Of a stretch of DNA of 64,000 nt, positions 31,871 through 44,080 are shown one piece after another. Positions within the stretch are counted from its first letter, which is position 1. Each line of letters begins with the position of its first letter. The DNA lies in NCBI GenBank assembly GCA_018398805.1, contig JAGFBZ010002253.1, positions 62,001 through 126,000 of the forward strand, written 5' to 3'. Both the position numbers and the translations under genes were made by a program. The notes beneath the pieces were generated by a model, which was not told where the DNA came from, made no database searches, and saw only the letters and a list, made by a program, of their open reading frames with translations. Source of the stretch: Hirundichthys speculiger (lineage: Eukaryota; Chordata; Actinopteri; Beloniformes; Exocoetidae).

Positions 31871-34800
31871 ATACGTGTTGTTGGGCTGTTTGTTCTGCCG
31901 GCACACCGCTACATCCAGCCGAGACTTGGCCGGGGAGAGTCGCGGGTGAAACTCAGCTAAGCAGAGTCCAGCAACTTTCTTTCTCTAAGGCTGCTAATGG
32001 ATGTCAAGATATTTTGTTCTGAACCCAAGCAGCTGACTGACTGGACAGACCTTGGCATCCCTTGAGCAAAGATGCTAGTGTGACTAATAATCACAAAAGT
32101 GGGAAACTCTAGAGATACCCTGGATGTAACCCAGTGAGACGGAAATGCAGCATATCCTACCAAAGCCGTTAGGAACGGAGCTCTGTACACATTGCACATT
32201 TCATCCTTCTAAAGTAGACGGACTCTTTTGGTTGAAATGGTGTATTTACATTAAAACCTTCACTTGTGCAGCTTGAATGTAAGAGTGTGCCCTCCAGTTC
32301 CATAAGTCATATATCCACTGTTCAGTCTTCCTGTCTTGTATGTTGTCAGAGCTGCTCGAGAAGTTCAGCTGTGCCGCCGCCTCGACACCAACTGTCTCCA
32401 TCCAAGCTTGATGTAAGAAAAAAAAATTAATTCCCCGCGGGCGACCCCCTTCTTCCTCTATGCTGTAATAAATGAACGGAAAAGAAAATCATTTTTAAAA
32501 CTTACTTTTTTTTTTATTTTCATGTATGTTCTGAAGAGTCTCAGAGGGCTGACATACTTTAAAATGGGATGAAAAGCATCCCTGCCCTGCAGAAAGCAAT
32601 TTATAATGAATATTAATGGAAGTCTTCTTTTTTTTTTTTTCTTATCTGACACCATGTTGTATCACTGCAGCAAAATTGCAAATGCATGTCACAAAAGTTG
32701 AATAAAGAGCTTTCAGAAAAAAAAACGACTCATTTCTGATTCAATATCTTGTTTGGCTGAGGGTGCTTGTGTTTATATGAATGCATGTTGCAGAGCAGTT
32801 GATGTTGTTGGGACTCAGCAGCGTGGCAGAAGCTAAAGGGCCCATTGTGACACACTAAAAGCCAGGTTAATGCTTCCCGTGCATAATCTGAAAGCTGGGT
32901 CAACGACTGTACACATCCTCTCTTTTTAAATCTCCCCAGCTTGTGTAACATCTTTTATTCTCTGACTGGCAGCTCTCTCTCCGTGCTGCTGCATACCACC
33001 GCCTCGGTGTCAGCGATAAGCATGCTCTGTCCTGCAGTGGAGGCTAACTGCTGCATCAGGAACTTCGCTCCCCCCTTTTTTTTTTTTTAATTTGAACATC
33101 CTCCTCACGTATTACCGACACAATAACACCACACCGCTGGCGGTGCCGCAGCGAGAGGAGAATATCATCACCGACTGCTGCATGGATTTTTAAATTAGCG
33201 GCGCTGTAACTGGCCTCTAAACATGCAATATTCCAGGGTGATGCTTCTTGTCAGCACAAGTAAATCCATTTATCTACCTCCTTTCAACGGGGGATTTTTA
33301 AAGGGCTTGGCTGTGAATTCCTTAGCTGTACAATATTTTGAGGGAAAAAAAAAAAAAAAAGCTGTCGCTAAAAGGCCTGTTCTCTTTAAAAGGCCACTAA
33401 TTAACCTGCTATTATTTTCCCGGTTAACCAGGGGCAACTCCGGTATTTCACACAGCTTTATCAAAGGTTAAGTCGTCTGTTTGTTGACATTAACAAAAAA
33501 GTGCTTGTACAAAGTCTTAAATATCCTGCAGGCCCTGGAACAAAAAAAAAAATATAAATAAATAAATAAATATAACATGCATATAGTATGTTAACCATAG
33601 CCTGAATTGAAACAAAACACCACAAGTGTTCTGGAGGGTGGTTTTGCTGGAGATCAGGTCGATGCCAGTATTTATGCCATTTTGGCAGGAGCTGCCTGAC
33701 TCTGCTCATCCCCGTTAATCCAGGGATGATCAACAAGCCTGGCCATTGGTTGGAACATCCCCACCTAACCTCAGGTACCACAAGACAGCCATTTTAGCTT
33801 AACTTTGCTCATACAAGCCTATTACGGCCACTTATGCTGCCTTGCATTCGCTGCGATGGAATCGAGCCATCCTCCATTGTCTGAGATGTCAGTTTTTGCT
33901 GAAACAAGGACCGCCAGAGCTCCGTCCGAGCGGTGCCAGAGCTGCCACCTCCTTTCAACTCGGGATTTTTGGCCCCGGAAAAATCACCTGGAAGCGAGTT
34001 TAAAGCCAGCCTCAGCTCGCGCAGATGAATGTTGCAGAGTGTGTTTGTGATGCAGGACAGGTCTCGCCCAGAAGTCGCTTTTTCTTTTGGTGCTTAGTCT
34101 TTTTTTTTTGGGTCAATATATTTGAACCAGTATGGTGTGTGACTCCAGTGCACAGTTGCATCAAAATTCTTGATCCTTTTGCATCAGATAAATTAATGAG
34201 GTTCAACAATGATTAAACAAATATTTAACAGAGAATATTAAGAAAAAATTCATGGACTATGACACATTGAATGCATTTTTTTTCTTTTCCAGTAGAGGGT
34301 GCTGTAGTTCACACAGAAATCCTGTGCTTTTTTTTTTTTTTTTTTTTGGCAGTTCCCTTAGGTATCTGACTTATTCTAGATCAAAATCAAGATTACATAA
34401 TGAGATACTTATAAATTAAGAAGTGTTCACGTGCTGATAATGTTGAATTATTTTTGGTGAGTTTTTTGTGGAGTTTGCCAACAGCAAACAGCTATAATAA
34501 TAACCTAAATCACTTTGCAGCTCTACCTCTGCTGTGTATCCTGAACGGGGGAGTGCAGGTCATCAAAGTTGGGGTTTCCAGCTTAATATCTGGGCAATTA
34601 AAGACATTTTCAAGATGTCCATGTGATAGTCAGATGCCTTTGGATAGGCTGTAACATAATAATGATGTTAGCTCCTTATAGGTAGCAAATAAAAAGAGAG
34701 AGAGAATTGGAATGTCTTCTTACAAAAACTGTCTCATTTCTTCAAAATTCTCCGTTGAATAATTTAATAGATCACGTTGACATTCCACAACTCGAGGATT

Positions 34801-35984
34801 TAATGTAATAATATTGTGAAAATACATTCATGACGCAGTTTATCCTCTATTTTTTTTCTCATTTTTACAGCATGTTTCAGTGGATCATCAACTCTGATCA
34901 GATTTGATTATTGTTGTCACATAATATGTTTTGACTATGTTAGGAGTGTGTCGGGGTTAATTAAAGGAGGATATCTGTCACTGACTGGCAACCGAAGCTC
35001 TGAGCCCAGACCTTCGGGACATCTGTTACGATCTGTCCCTTCCCTTCAACACTCATGTCTGTTGTTTCCATCCCTGACGCAAACTAAATAAAGTCCCATC
35101 AGTGCAGATTAATGTTTGTCAGGAGGACGGTAATCATACACTGAGTTCTACTTCACCTACTTTAGAAGAAGATTTGCTCCTCTTCGGTAAAGAAAGTGGT
35201 GTATGTGCTTGATAAAGAGACACGCGGGGTAACTTTGGTATAGTGCTTGAACGATCGAGGAAATGAACTCTAATAATGTAGACATAATCAGAGCGGGGGA
35301 ATTATCCAGCCTTGAGTGCGAGCAATCTGATTAGAAAACCATTGCAGGGCTACTCTGCTGATACAAACAACTCGCAATCACCCTATTTTAAAATATTGAT
35401 TAGAATGGCTGTGTAGGTGCAGCTTCCCTTCAACGCTAATGACAATGCAACTCAACGCTTTGAGCGCCGGGACGATGATGCCAAATCCTGTGAGCGAATC
35501 AATTATTCAGATCCATAAGATACTCAGAACAAATTACCTTGTTTTGGAAAACTCAGATTATGCAGAAACAGCTGAAAACTTGCTTTTAAATTGGAGTGCA
35601 CGTGGTCAACACTGATGAGAAATGAACTGGGGATTTAATGAAAATACCTCTCCAGACAATATCCCTCTACGGCAGCCTCTGTGTGGTCCTGTGATGGACA
35701 TTCAGTTACTGAATGCAATAACAGGTTATAATTCTTAATTAAAGTATGTTTGAATAACTCAAAATGCAAAATAAGCAGGTCTACATGATTTCTAACCATG
35801 AACACTGATCTCTGAACTCAAGAGATGTGCACTTAAAAAAAAACAAAAAAAACAACTGGTCTTCATATGCAGCCGTGGCAACCAGAGAAAATAAAATCCT
35901 TGATCTGCTGTATGCCAATACCAAAGATGCTTACAGAGCAACTGCCTTCCCACCACTTTTTTAAAAATATATTTGTGTTATTGA
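31871..35984. other. No gene; possible conserved non-coding DNA
   Basis: Repeat-poor except for A/T homopolymers (33343-33360, 34329-34347). The blocks 32740-33060, 33180-33460 and 35220-35560 are evenly composed, without repeats, and rich in TAAT/ATTA and CAATC-type words, as in conserved non-coding elements. This is a guess without alignment. No exon with splice sites and protein resemblance was found. Confidence 0.35.
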
Positions 35985-36066
35985 TGAGCTGATGAGATTT
36001 TTGAATTTCCCCCTTGGGGGATGAATAAAGTACACCTAATCTAATCTAATTTTATCTAATAAACTA
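35985..36066 (+). mobile_element. Rex1/CR1-like LINE 3' tail
   Basis: 'TTTGAATTTCCCCCTTGGGG' (35999-36018) followed by ATGAATAAAGTA and an (ATCTA)n-type tail is the familiar 3' end of fish Rex1-like LINEs. Only the extreme 3' end is present, as usual for 5'-truncated copies. Confidence 0.55.
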
Positions 36067-37489
36067 GAATCTAATAGAGTGGAGGGGAGCCTCCTCTAAC
36101 CCTACATTGCTTCAGCCAATCATAGACAGGGGGAGGGTTCATGGTTGTGATGAACCAGGTTTTCTTGGAAAGCACAAAAATGTGTTTTTGTTTTGTTTTT
36201 CAAATATCAGAAATATCCAGAAATTACTTACCCTGTCTTTAATGTAGCGGATGGTGCTCATATAATTAACCTTAAACTGTTCTGTGTGTTTTCATGTAAA
36301 GTTTTTTGTTGATTTGTATTTCATTTTCATCATCTAGTAAATCAGAACCTGAAACAAAATTCAGAGGCAAGAAAAAAAACTCTATGAATCCCTTGTGATT
36401 TATACGTTTTCTGCGATGTTGTAGGTTTGGCAATGACAAACCAAAGCTTTCCTCTTTTTTTAGAGTATGTCTTTTATATTGTACTTTACTGCTAAGAGAA
36501 GTGACCCAAATGAGCTTCTACTAAATATAGGGAGGGACAATCCTGCCAGTCCAAATTATTGGCAGGGACATGTGTACCTAAACATCCGTCCTTGACATCA
36601 AATATCATCCAGTCTTCATCAAAGTCACAATCATGGACAATCACAATGTGGCTGAGCTGATGACATCTTTATCAAATGCACTCATTCAAAGACCTGGTAA
36701 GGGGAGAAAGAGAGAACCCAGAGACTAATTACTTCAGTAGTTTGTACACTTGAAGTCCAACTTATGAAATGCATTTAAAGGTTGTGGTTTAAAAGCTACT
36801 TTGGCTGATTTTAAGTTTGCATCACAGCCATGCCTCACAAAGAGAAGACTGCTGAGTAGTCTGCATGTGGCTTGAGAGGGATACAAAATCACCTACAGGA
36901 AATGTGTGTTGGCATCCATCAGTCCCAAACTAAACAAATAGACTACAACTGCGCATAGTTTAGTAATGTAGCCGTCCTTCCCAGAACTGGGCGTCCAGCC
37001 AAGATGACTCCAAAGGCACAACGCAGAATTCTCAGTGAAGTAGAGATGAACCCACAAGTAACTGTCAAACATCACTGGAACTAAAACTCGAGGAGAAATG
37101 TGATCTCAAAAAATTTTAGGAGTAATTTTAGGACATCCTACTTATAAATAATTGCAGAAGTTCATGTCTGTAGTAAGAAATGCATTCAGCATCACTCTGA
37201 GATGAGATTTTCTTTATTTTTACAATCTTATGACAGGGACAGAAAGTAGTTCCTGAAACTTGTTTTCATGTGTGACATGGACAAATCCTGAGTTAATAAT
37301 AATAAGTTTCTCACAGTAGTGCTGGACGCAAAAGGAATGCCTCCAGGATAACATATGTGACAAAACCGACTATTTCTTAAGTGTTGAGATCCAATAAGAA
37401 CAACCGTCTAAACTGAGTTTTGTAACAGGAAATTAGAAGTCATCTGTGTCTTTATGTTATTGAAACATGTTTGAAAGCCAGTTAGTTTG
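36067..37489. other. No gene recognised
   Basis: Mixed AT-rich sequence with no exon, element ends or RNA gene that I can support. Confidence 0.45.
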
Positions 37490-37735
37490 CAGCTCTTGAT
37501 GGATAGATAGTGCATAGATAATGGGAAAAAACAAATTATCATCTGGATAACGATGAAAGTTTATGCCATACAGTCTAATATCAGCACCTAATGGAAGCGT
37601 GTATAGAGTGAAAAGTCATGGGCCAAGTATAGAAACCTGTGGAACACCATGACCAACTCTGGTGGATCAGGAAGACTCCTCATTCACATGAACGCACAGG
37701 ATAACAGACTTAAACCAAATTAATGTGGTTCTTTT
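37490..37735 (-). mobile_element. L2-type LINE reverse transcriptase fragment, catalytically dead
   Basis: The minus strand reads GHGVPQVSILGP, stop, LFTLYTLPLGADIRLYGIN, then FHRYPDD. It aligns with the L2/CR1 reverse transcriptase segment whose usual form is GVPQGSILGPLLF...CYADDTQ. Three faults are visible: Gly to Val in the PQG motif, an in-frame stop, and YPDD in place of the catalytic YADD. No 5' or 3' element ends are seen. Confidence 0.78.
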
Positions 37736-39066
37736 AATCCCAACAACATATATAAAATGTGTTCATTTTATTCAGTTAGTTACCTTCATATGATTCATTG
37801 GACCTACACCAAACAAAAGTTGCTGCATAATCTCCTTATTTTACCCTTGGCTTCCATCAGTTCCAGCATGTCAAACCCACCACAAAAGTACTTTTTTTTT
37901 GTTCCACATCCATGATAATCCTGACCTCCCCTGATGGAACTTAACACCCTTGTCAACATTCATTGCGGTTGATGTTTCTGCAACACGGCGCTGGATACAA
38001 TTTCCTGCCTCTGGGGTAGCCTCGTAGGATGTGCCTCACCCTTTTATCCGTGTAATCACAAGTCGCCATGCTGAGATCAGACACATTGTCCAAGTGACTC
38101 CATTCAAGCCTCAGCGTATGAAAGGATGAGAAGGTGTTGTGTACGTGTCTGTGCGTTCGCATTTTGTCATGCCAAGTGAAAGGTGAGTGGGCGCGTGTCA
38201 GAACTTCAACTTTCTAGCACAAACACTGCTGGCAGGTCTCCATAGTAATAAAGTCACATGTCACAAAGCCCGGCGTGAATCAGCACTCACGTTCAGACAA
38301 GTTAAAAGTTGCGTGGGTTTCGGTTTGAGCGCGTATGCGATCCACAATGAAGAAACCGGCCTCTATGGGTGTTTAAGTATCAATGCCACACTTACATCGG
38401 GGTCACCAGTGTGTCATCCGTTGTCAGAGTTTGTGACAGGTGCCTGACAAGCCCCACAGCGGACTGCTTGATGTGCTGATACAGACAGAATGCTTTCTTG
38501 AACTGTTTTCCTGGGGAAAAAAAAGAATAAATAAAATAAAAACCCACGGGTCAACTTTGGTGAACTCAGTTTCTCTATTTTTTACTTTACACTCAAGCCA
38601 CAAAGATAATCTGACGATCCTCTGTTCTCCAGACACACACACACCCACAAAGAATCAAATAACAAAGCAGATATCTAATCGGAAAATCTGTGTTATTTTC
38701 TACTGAATGGTCATGATCACAACAAATGTTATCCACACCGAAATCTTCTGAGATAATATCAGTGTGGGTTTATTGAACGGAGAAATGGATGTTTACCCTC
38801 TTGTTGCATCGCCTCTTCTTTTGAAAAAAAGCTCTGTTAGAATTTCAGAACCAAGGAAGGCAATTTTGAAAGTAAAATAGGACATGTTTTGCTATATTTT
38901 TCATTTCAAAATGAGCTGAGTCTTTTCAGCAGGTCACAGGTCTGAAATGTTGGCCGGATAACACTGTAGACTATAAGAAGAACTGGACTAAACCACTGTG
39001 ATGTTATCCTGAGGTTTTCTGAAGATTCAGTTTGAAGCGTGATTTTCTCTGGTGACTGTCTCAACC
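37736..39066. other. No gene recognised
   Basis: Mixed sequence; no exon or element ends. A short CA run lies at about 38632-38644. Confidence 0.45.
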
Positions 39067-39074
39067 CTCCAGTT

Positions 39075-39457
39075 TATCCATTTTCAAACTTCAGAATACA
39101 AAGGCCCAATTTGAAATGTGAAAAATCTCCGCAGCCCACCGAAATCTTTAATTACAACTGTGATCAACATACAGGACAAGGAACCATGATCCGATATTAA
39201 TGTAAGGGGTCAACAAATAGGTGACACTTGTTATATTAAGTTAAGATGGCAGTAGAATAACACTTAACTGGTTTGTTTTATTACTTCTTAATGTTTTTTT
39301 TAATCATGTCATGAATATTTTACAGTAATTAAAAACATATTTAAAAAAGATCGAGGATTTAAAACACAATTGTTTAATTTTAATGACCTCTCACGGCCCA
39401 GCTGCAGTCCCACGACGGCCCACCAGGGGGCCACGGCCCACACTTTGGGAATCACTG
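39075..39457 (-). mobile_element. hAT-type MITE, copy 2 (383 bp)
   Basis: Inverted relative to 14547-14894 and clearly homologous over its length. It is flanked by CTCCAGTT (39067-39074 and 39458-39465). The match actually extends to 14 bases (CTCCAGTTTATCCA), because the first bases of the left terminus equal the right flank. The right end on the minus strand is CAGTGATTCCCAAAGTGTGG. It has no coding content. Confidence 0.82.
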
Positions 39458-39564
39458 CTCCAGTTTATCCAAAAATGGGGTAGTCTAGAGCAAGTCTGGA
39501 GGTCTGGGACATGTCAACCTACATTAGCCTTTTAGCTTGGTTTAGCTCATGCTAACCTATGTCA

Positions 39565-40291
39565 TTCAGATCAAAGGCCAACACGGAGACGCTAATGGAT
39601 GCTTTTATCACCAGTCACACTGACTATTGCAATGGACTGCTTTCTAGTCTTCCGAAGCATTTAAAGCATCTACAACTTTTACAAAATTCAGCTCCTCGTG
39701 TCCTGAGGAAAAACAGAAAGCAGGCCCAAATTACACCAGCTTTAAAATCGCTGCATTGGCTCCCCGTATCTTTCAGGATCGATCTTAAGGTGCTTTTAAT
39801 GGTTTTAAAGTGCCTTAATGGTCTTGGGCCTTCTTATCTCTCAGAACTGCTTTTACCCTATGAACCTTTGCGAACCCTGCGCTCCTGTTGGCAAGCGTCT
39901 CCTCCAAATTCCTGATGTTAATTTAAAGACTCAGGGTGAGATATCTTTTAAGTTCTATGGTCCTAAACTCTTGAACAACTTGCCGCAGGACCTCAGGGAC
40001 GCAGAGAATGTTCACATTTTTAAGAGCAGGCTCAAGACCCCCTTTTTGGTCTTAACTTTATTTTTTTAGTTTAGTTTTGACTTAGAAATCATTTGTTAGT
40101 CATTTATTTGTTTTATTTATCTTATTTATGTTGTATGGTGTGTCCTTGTGCTGTGTGTTTGGTCTTGGGGAATACGGATTGGTTGGTGGAGTAGGTAGAC
40201 CGGTTTGCTTTTAATCTGTGAAGCATTTTGTGTTGCAGTTCTGTTTGTATGAAAAGTGCTATATAAATTAAGTTTGATTGATTGATTGATG
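39565..40291 (+). mobile_element. L2-type LINE 3' end, 5'-truncated
   Basis: Reads DAFITSHTDYCNGLLSSLP, LQLLQNSAPRVL, ITPALKSLHWLPVSFRIDLK and LGPSYLSELL, then after a frameshift near 39890 FKFYGPKLLNNLPQDLRDAE and FKSRLKTPF. This is the conserved C-terminal region of L2/CR1 ORF2, downstream of the reverse transcriptase. The 3' UTR follows and ends AAAAGTGCTATATAAATTAA plus (TTGA)n. The frameshift shows it is inactive. Confidence 0.85.
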
Positions 40292-42005
40292 ATTTTCAAT
40301 CTATACTTATTCCTTATCTCACACATTTGAAACAAAGACTGCTGTAGCTGAACCGTCACCCTCCATGTGCCAACGCCCGGTTAATTGTCCGGAGGTTTTC
40401 GGTTCCTGGGGCTTAGTCAGTTAAAAAGGGTGGAGAAGCTAGCTGCTCTAGCTGCTGGAGAGATTAGCGGCCAGTGAGCTAGAGGCAAAAATATGCATTT
40501 CTTCTGCAAAGCTGGACATTTTCATAAGTTCAGTACGGACTGACTCACTTTTCGAGCCAGCACCTGGAGGTCAGTTGGAGAACTGCAATTTTCTTCACTT
40601 TCTGGATTGAATCAGACCAACAAGATGGATGTAGCCTCTTTGGTAGTGTCTCTCTGAATGGAACATAACCATCCTTGAAAAGATGTTGCCTTGATGGCAG
40701 CACACGTTGTGCCTTAACGGCGCCCTCATTGATGTAGGGGTCAACCATGCCACGTGCACTGGAGCAACCCCATGCTGAGCAGTGTTCATTTTGAGCCGAT
40801 GACAATTTTCAAAAAGAAGATTTTGATTTAGATCTGCTTGACTGAAGGTCAGTTTTCCACTCAACCCCCAAACCACACAGAGGTGTTGAAAGGTGATAGA
40901 GTTAAAAGATCTGTTCATCAAAATGACATGAAGTTCAGTCACATTTTTCAAAAATTCCAAATGCAGGGGCTGCTTCAAGTGATATCCTAATTAAAGTTTA
41001 CCGTATTAGGCTTCAAGTATAAACGGATGAATAGCTAAAGTTACAGTATGACACTGAAATGATTTAATTAAAATTCAAGGATCCAGAACTTGTTTCAGAA
41101 TCCAGAACTGAAGTCAAAGCAAAATCAGTTATTGTTTCTAATATTTAAACAACTAATGTTAGGATCAGTTATCATACCTCCTAAACGTAATATCAAAGAT
41201 ACTAGCTTGAGCATGTTTCCCTGCTCTCTGGCAGCCCATGATCGGATAGACAGTGCATAAGGCATCACTTATCAAACACTTTGACATTCTCCCCCCCCCC
41301 CCCCGTTTATTTCAGTCTGGCAGCTGCCTCGCCGAATGTATCCGTTTGAACTCGTGCTTACAGCTTGTCATCATTAGGAACATTTCTGTGTGAGTTCATT
41401 GAATAAAAGGATGAATGAGTAAGAGCAAGGGGTGGAGAAAGTGCTTGGAAGGCTGTTAAATGAAATGTCACCAGCCTTGTATAGCTGAAAGCAACAAGTC
41501 GATGTGAGCCATGAATGGATGTGTTCCACAGGATTCCTCTCTCTTTGAGTGAGTGTGTGTGGGGGCAGAGCCATCATGTTTGTCTCGATTGCAAACCCTA
41601 AAGCAAGAATAAATTAGTCCAAATGATGGAGCATTTGCATCACTGAGCAGGATTTTTGCATGAATGAGCCAAGATGGAGCTATTGATGAATTACTTCAGG
41701 CTCACTATGTCAGTCACACGAGAGGCTTGTGCAGTGTAATTACTCTATGGATAAGCCATGGATGTTACATTCTCCTGTATGAAGAAAAAAAAATATAAAA
41801 ATCAACATGGAGACTTCAATGGTTTTATTCCTTCACCGAATCTCAAATGTAATATTTATAAGTCAAGATGATCGATAATTTGCAGAGACTTGTGCAGACT
41901 GAAAAAGGTCCCAAACTCATTGGTCATGCATGTCTTTTGTCCAATGTGTGTTGCTTCCAATGGGGACACATATATAAAACTCTATCTTTGAAGAATATCA
42001 ATAAA
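40292..42005. other. No gene; small piece of repeat family X near 40540-40610
   Basis: 'GAGCCAGCACCTGGAGG' (40554-40570) and following bases resemble 'GAGCCAGCCTCCAGTGG' at 44892-44908, both pieces of family X. Poly(C) at about 41291-41304. The rest is unrecognised. Confidence 0.4.
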
Positions 42006-42480
42006 CTAGAAAAGCACTAGGAGAGCGCAGACCTCCACCAAGCGCAATTTAGCGATTTATACCATAAATATTAATCGTACATATAGCACTGACAATCTAG
42101 GACCGCTAAAAAAGTACTATATCTTACTTTATTTTGTGATGCACACAAAAATAAATAATAGTGCTATAAAGATTTCATGCAATATTTTGTTTCCAAAGTC
42201 AATATACTGAAATTAAACAACCTCAATGTTTTTATAGGGATTGCGATAAAATCCGCCTTCTGGATCAGATCCGGATCAGCCTTTGAAATTTGATAGAGGT
42301 TCCCATTGTCAATCCCTGAGTCAAATTTCATGAGTTTTGGGCAATAATTAATGGAGATATTGAGAACAAAATTTTTGGACCCATTTACCACAATGTTATT
42401 AAAAATTTGAAAGTGATCCAGAATCCAGGATTTCTTCTGGATCACACCCAAAATGAAATCAGTACTTCCTTTTCACATTT
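42006..42480. repeat. Dispersed repeat with CCTC..CAAG end, copy 2, right end missing
   Basis: Starts with 'AGCGCAGACCTCCACCAAGC', the better-preserved form of the end seen at 24012. It shares the 'GATCCAGAATCCAGGATTTC' block (42416-42435) with copy 1. The mirrored right end is absent, so the copy is truncated. Confidence 0.5.
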
Positions 42481-43449
42481 CCGACAAGTCCATCCTTCTG
42501 CTTGGTCAGCTTCAGTGACCTAATAAAGCGTCGCTCACAAGTTTAAGATCAATGTAAAGAATAATTTTCTTGAAAGTAAAGTTAAACCCTTTTCAGAGCC
42601 CTGCGTTGAAGGGTAAGACATAAACTCTCAAATAGCATTTCTGTAATTCAGCTCACGCTCCAATCGTTATTCCAACAATGCTTATAATTTGGCGTTTAGC
42701 CTCCAACTACATCACTCCCCCACAGATAGTACCTACCTTTAGATATCAGGAGTGATGCCCAACAGCTTATCACCCTGTCCGAATTCTTTGAGTCAGAGCC
42801 TACAGATGGACGCTGGGGTGGTGCTGGGAATTATTGAGCACCAACACCATCCAGTTTAGCAGTTGCACATCAGTAGAAAGGCAGAGTTGGGCTCTGTTTG
42901 CTCCCCATATAGACAAATGAACAAGTGTATAATATATAATATTCTAAACTGACCCAGACCCATCTGTCTCAGCCTCAGTCCAGTTGTTTGATGCACACCA
43001 ACGTCTTCAATCTTCACATTTCTTTAAATGATGTGCCATCAGACTCGTGTGGATGTCAAGCAAATAGACTTATCTTGAGTCACTGCTGAGTGAACATAAA
43101 GCATCACGATTTGCAGGATTTGGGTCAAAGTGCAAGAGATTTGGCGGGAGTAGTAAATACATGAAGTCCTTGATTATAACCATAAGCACTGCTTCAGCAG
43201 GATTTAAAAAAAAAAACCCAAACACAGAAAAAGCTTAAAATCAAAATAACAACCAAAACTCTATTGACAATGACGAGACCAAAAGTAACCCTTAGACCAT
43301 GACATAAAAATTAAACGTTCTTTTTAACTTTTTAAGCAAAGTGATGCAAAGACATAGGTATGCCAAGAAGTATGAAGCCTCAAATATTTATTCCACCAAG
43401 GACCAAGAATTTAACCGGTATATTACGTCTCTTGCTTGGTCTTGATAAA
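42481..43449. other. No gene recognised
   Basis: Unremarkable mixed sequence with an A run at about 43207-43217. Confidence 0.45.
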
Positions 43450-44080
43450 GGCCAGGTGAAGCACTTTTTATGAGCATTCCAGATGCCTTGACTCCTCAAA
43501 ACCCTGAGCTAAATGCCAGGAATGCTAATGGTCAAATTGAGGTCTGGAAGGCCAAGAAGGCATTCCAAAAAAAAGTGTTTGTAATTTCGCTTGACAGGCA
43601 AAAAACCCTCTCTTTATCCACACTGCAAGACGAAGCTGGACACCTGTGATCTCTGAACCCTCAGGTGGCACTGCATCAAGAATTGCCATTCATCAATAGC
43701 TGATATTGTAACCACATGAGCAAAGTATTACTTTGGGAGAAAAGTTGTCAAACTTTACAGTACAGTGTAACATTGAGAAATTGGCAAAAAAAAAAAAAAA
43801 AAAGTCTCAGGTTAACCTTGTCCAGAGGCAGGTTTCTTGTCTGAAGGCAGCTATGACGGCTTAGAGACATCTGGAATGGACCATAACTCACTGGAAATGT
43901 GTAATGTAGTCTAATCATCAGTCATCCGTGTCCTTTTTTTTTGGAAAGAAATGGGGGTCATGTGCTCCAGACCAAAGATGAAAAGGACCATCCAGATAGT
44001 TAACAGCAATGAGATCAAAAGTCAGGTGATGGTACAGGGTTGCTTCAGTGGCCTTGGAAAAGGTCAATTATACTTTCCTT
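43450..44080 (+). pseudogene. Decayed Tc1-like transposase segment
   Basis: Broken frames read EKSCQTLQYSVTLRNWQK near 43740-43785 and, near 44010-44075, QVMVQGCFSGLGKGQLYF. The latter resembles the 'GSVMVWGCFS.xGxG' motif of the DDE domain of Tc1/mariner transposases. Upstream phrases resemble a degenerate coding repeat seen in many fishes. Several stops and shifts are present, and no terminal inverted repeats or flanking TA duplication were identified. The family call rests mainly on the one motif. Confidence 0.42.
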
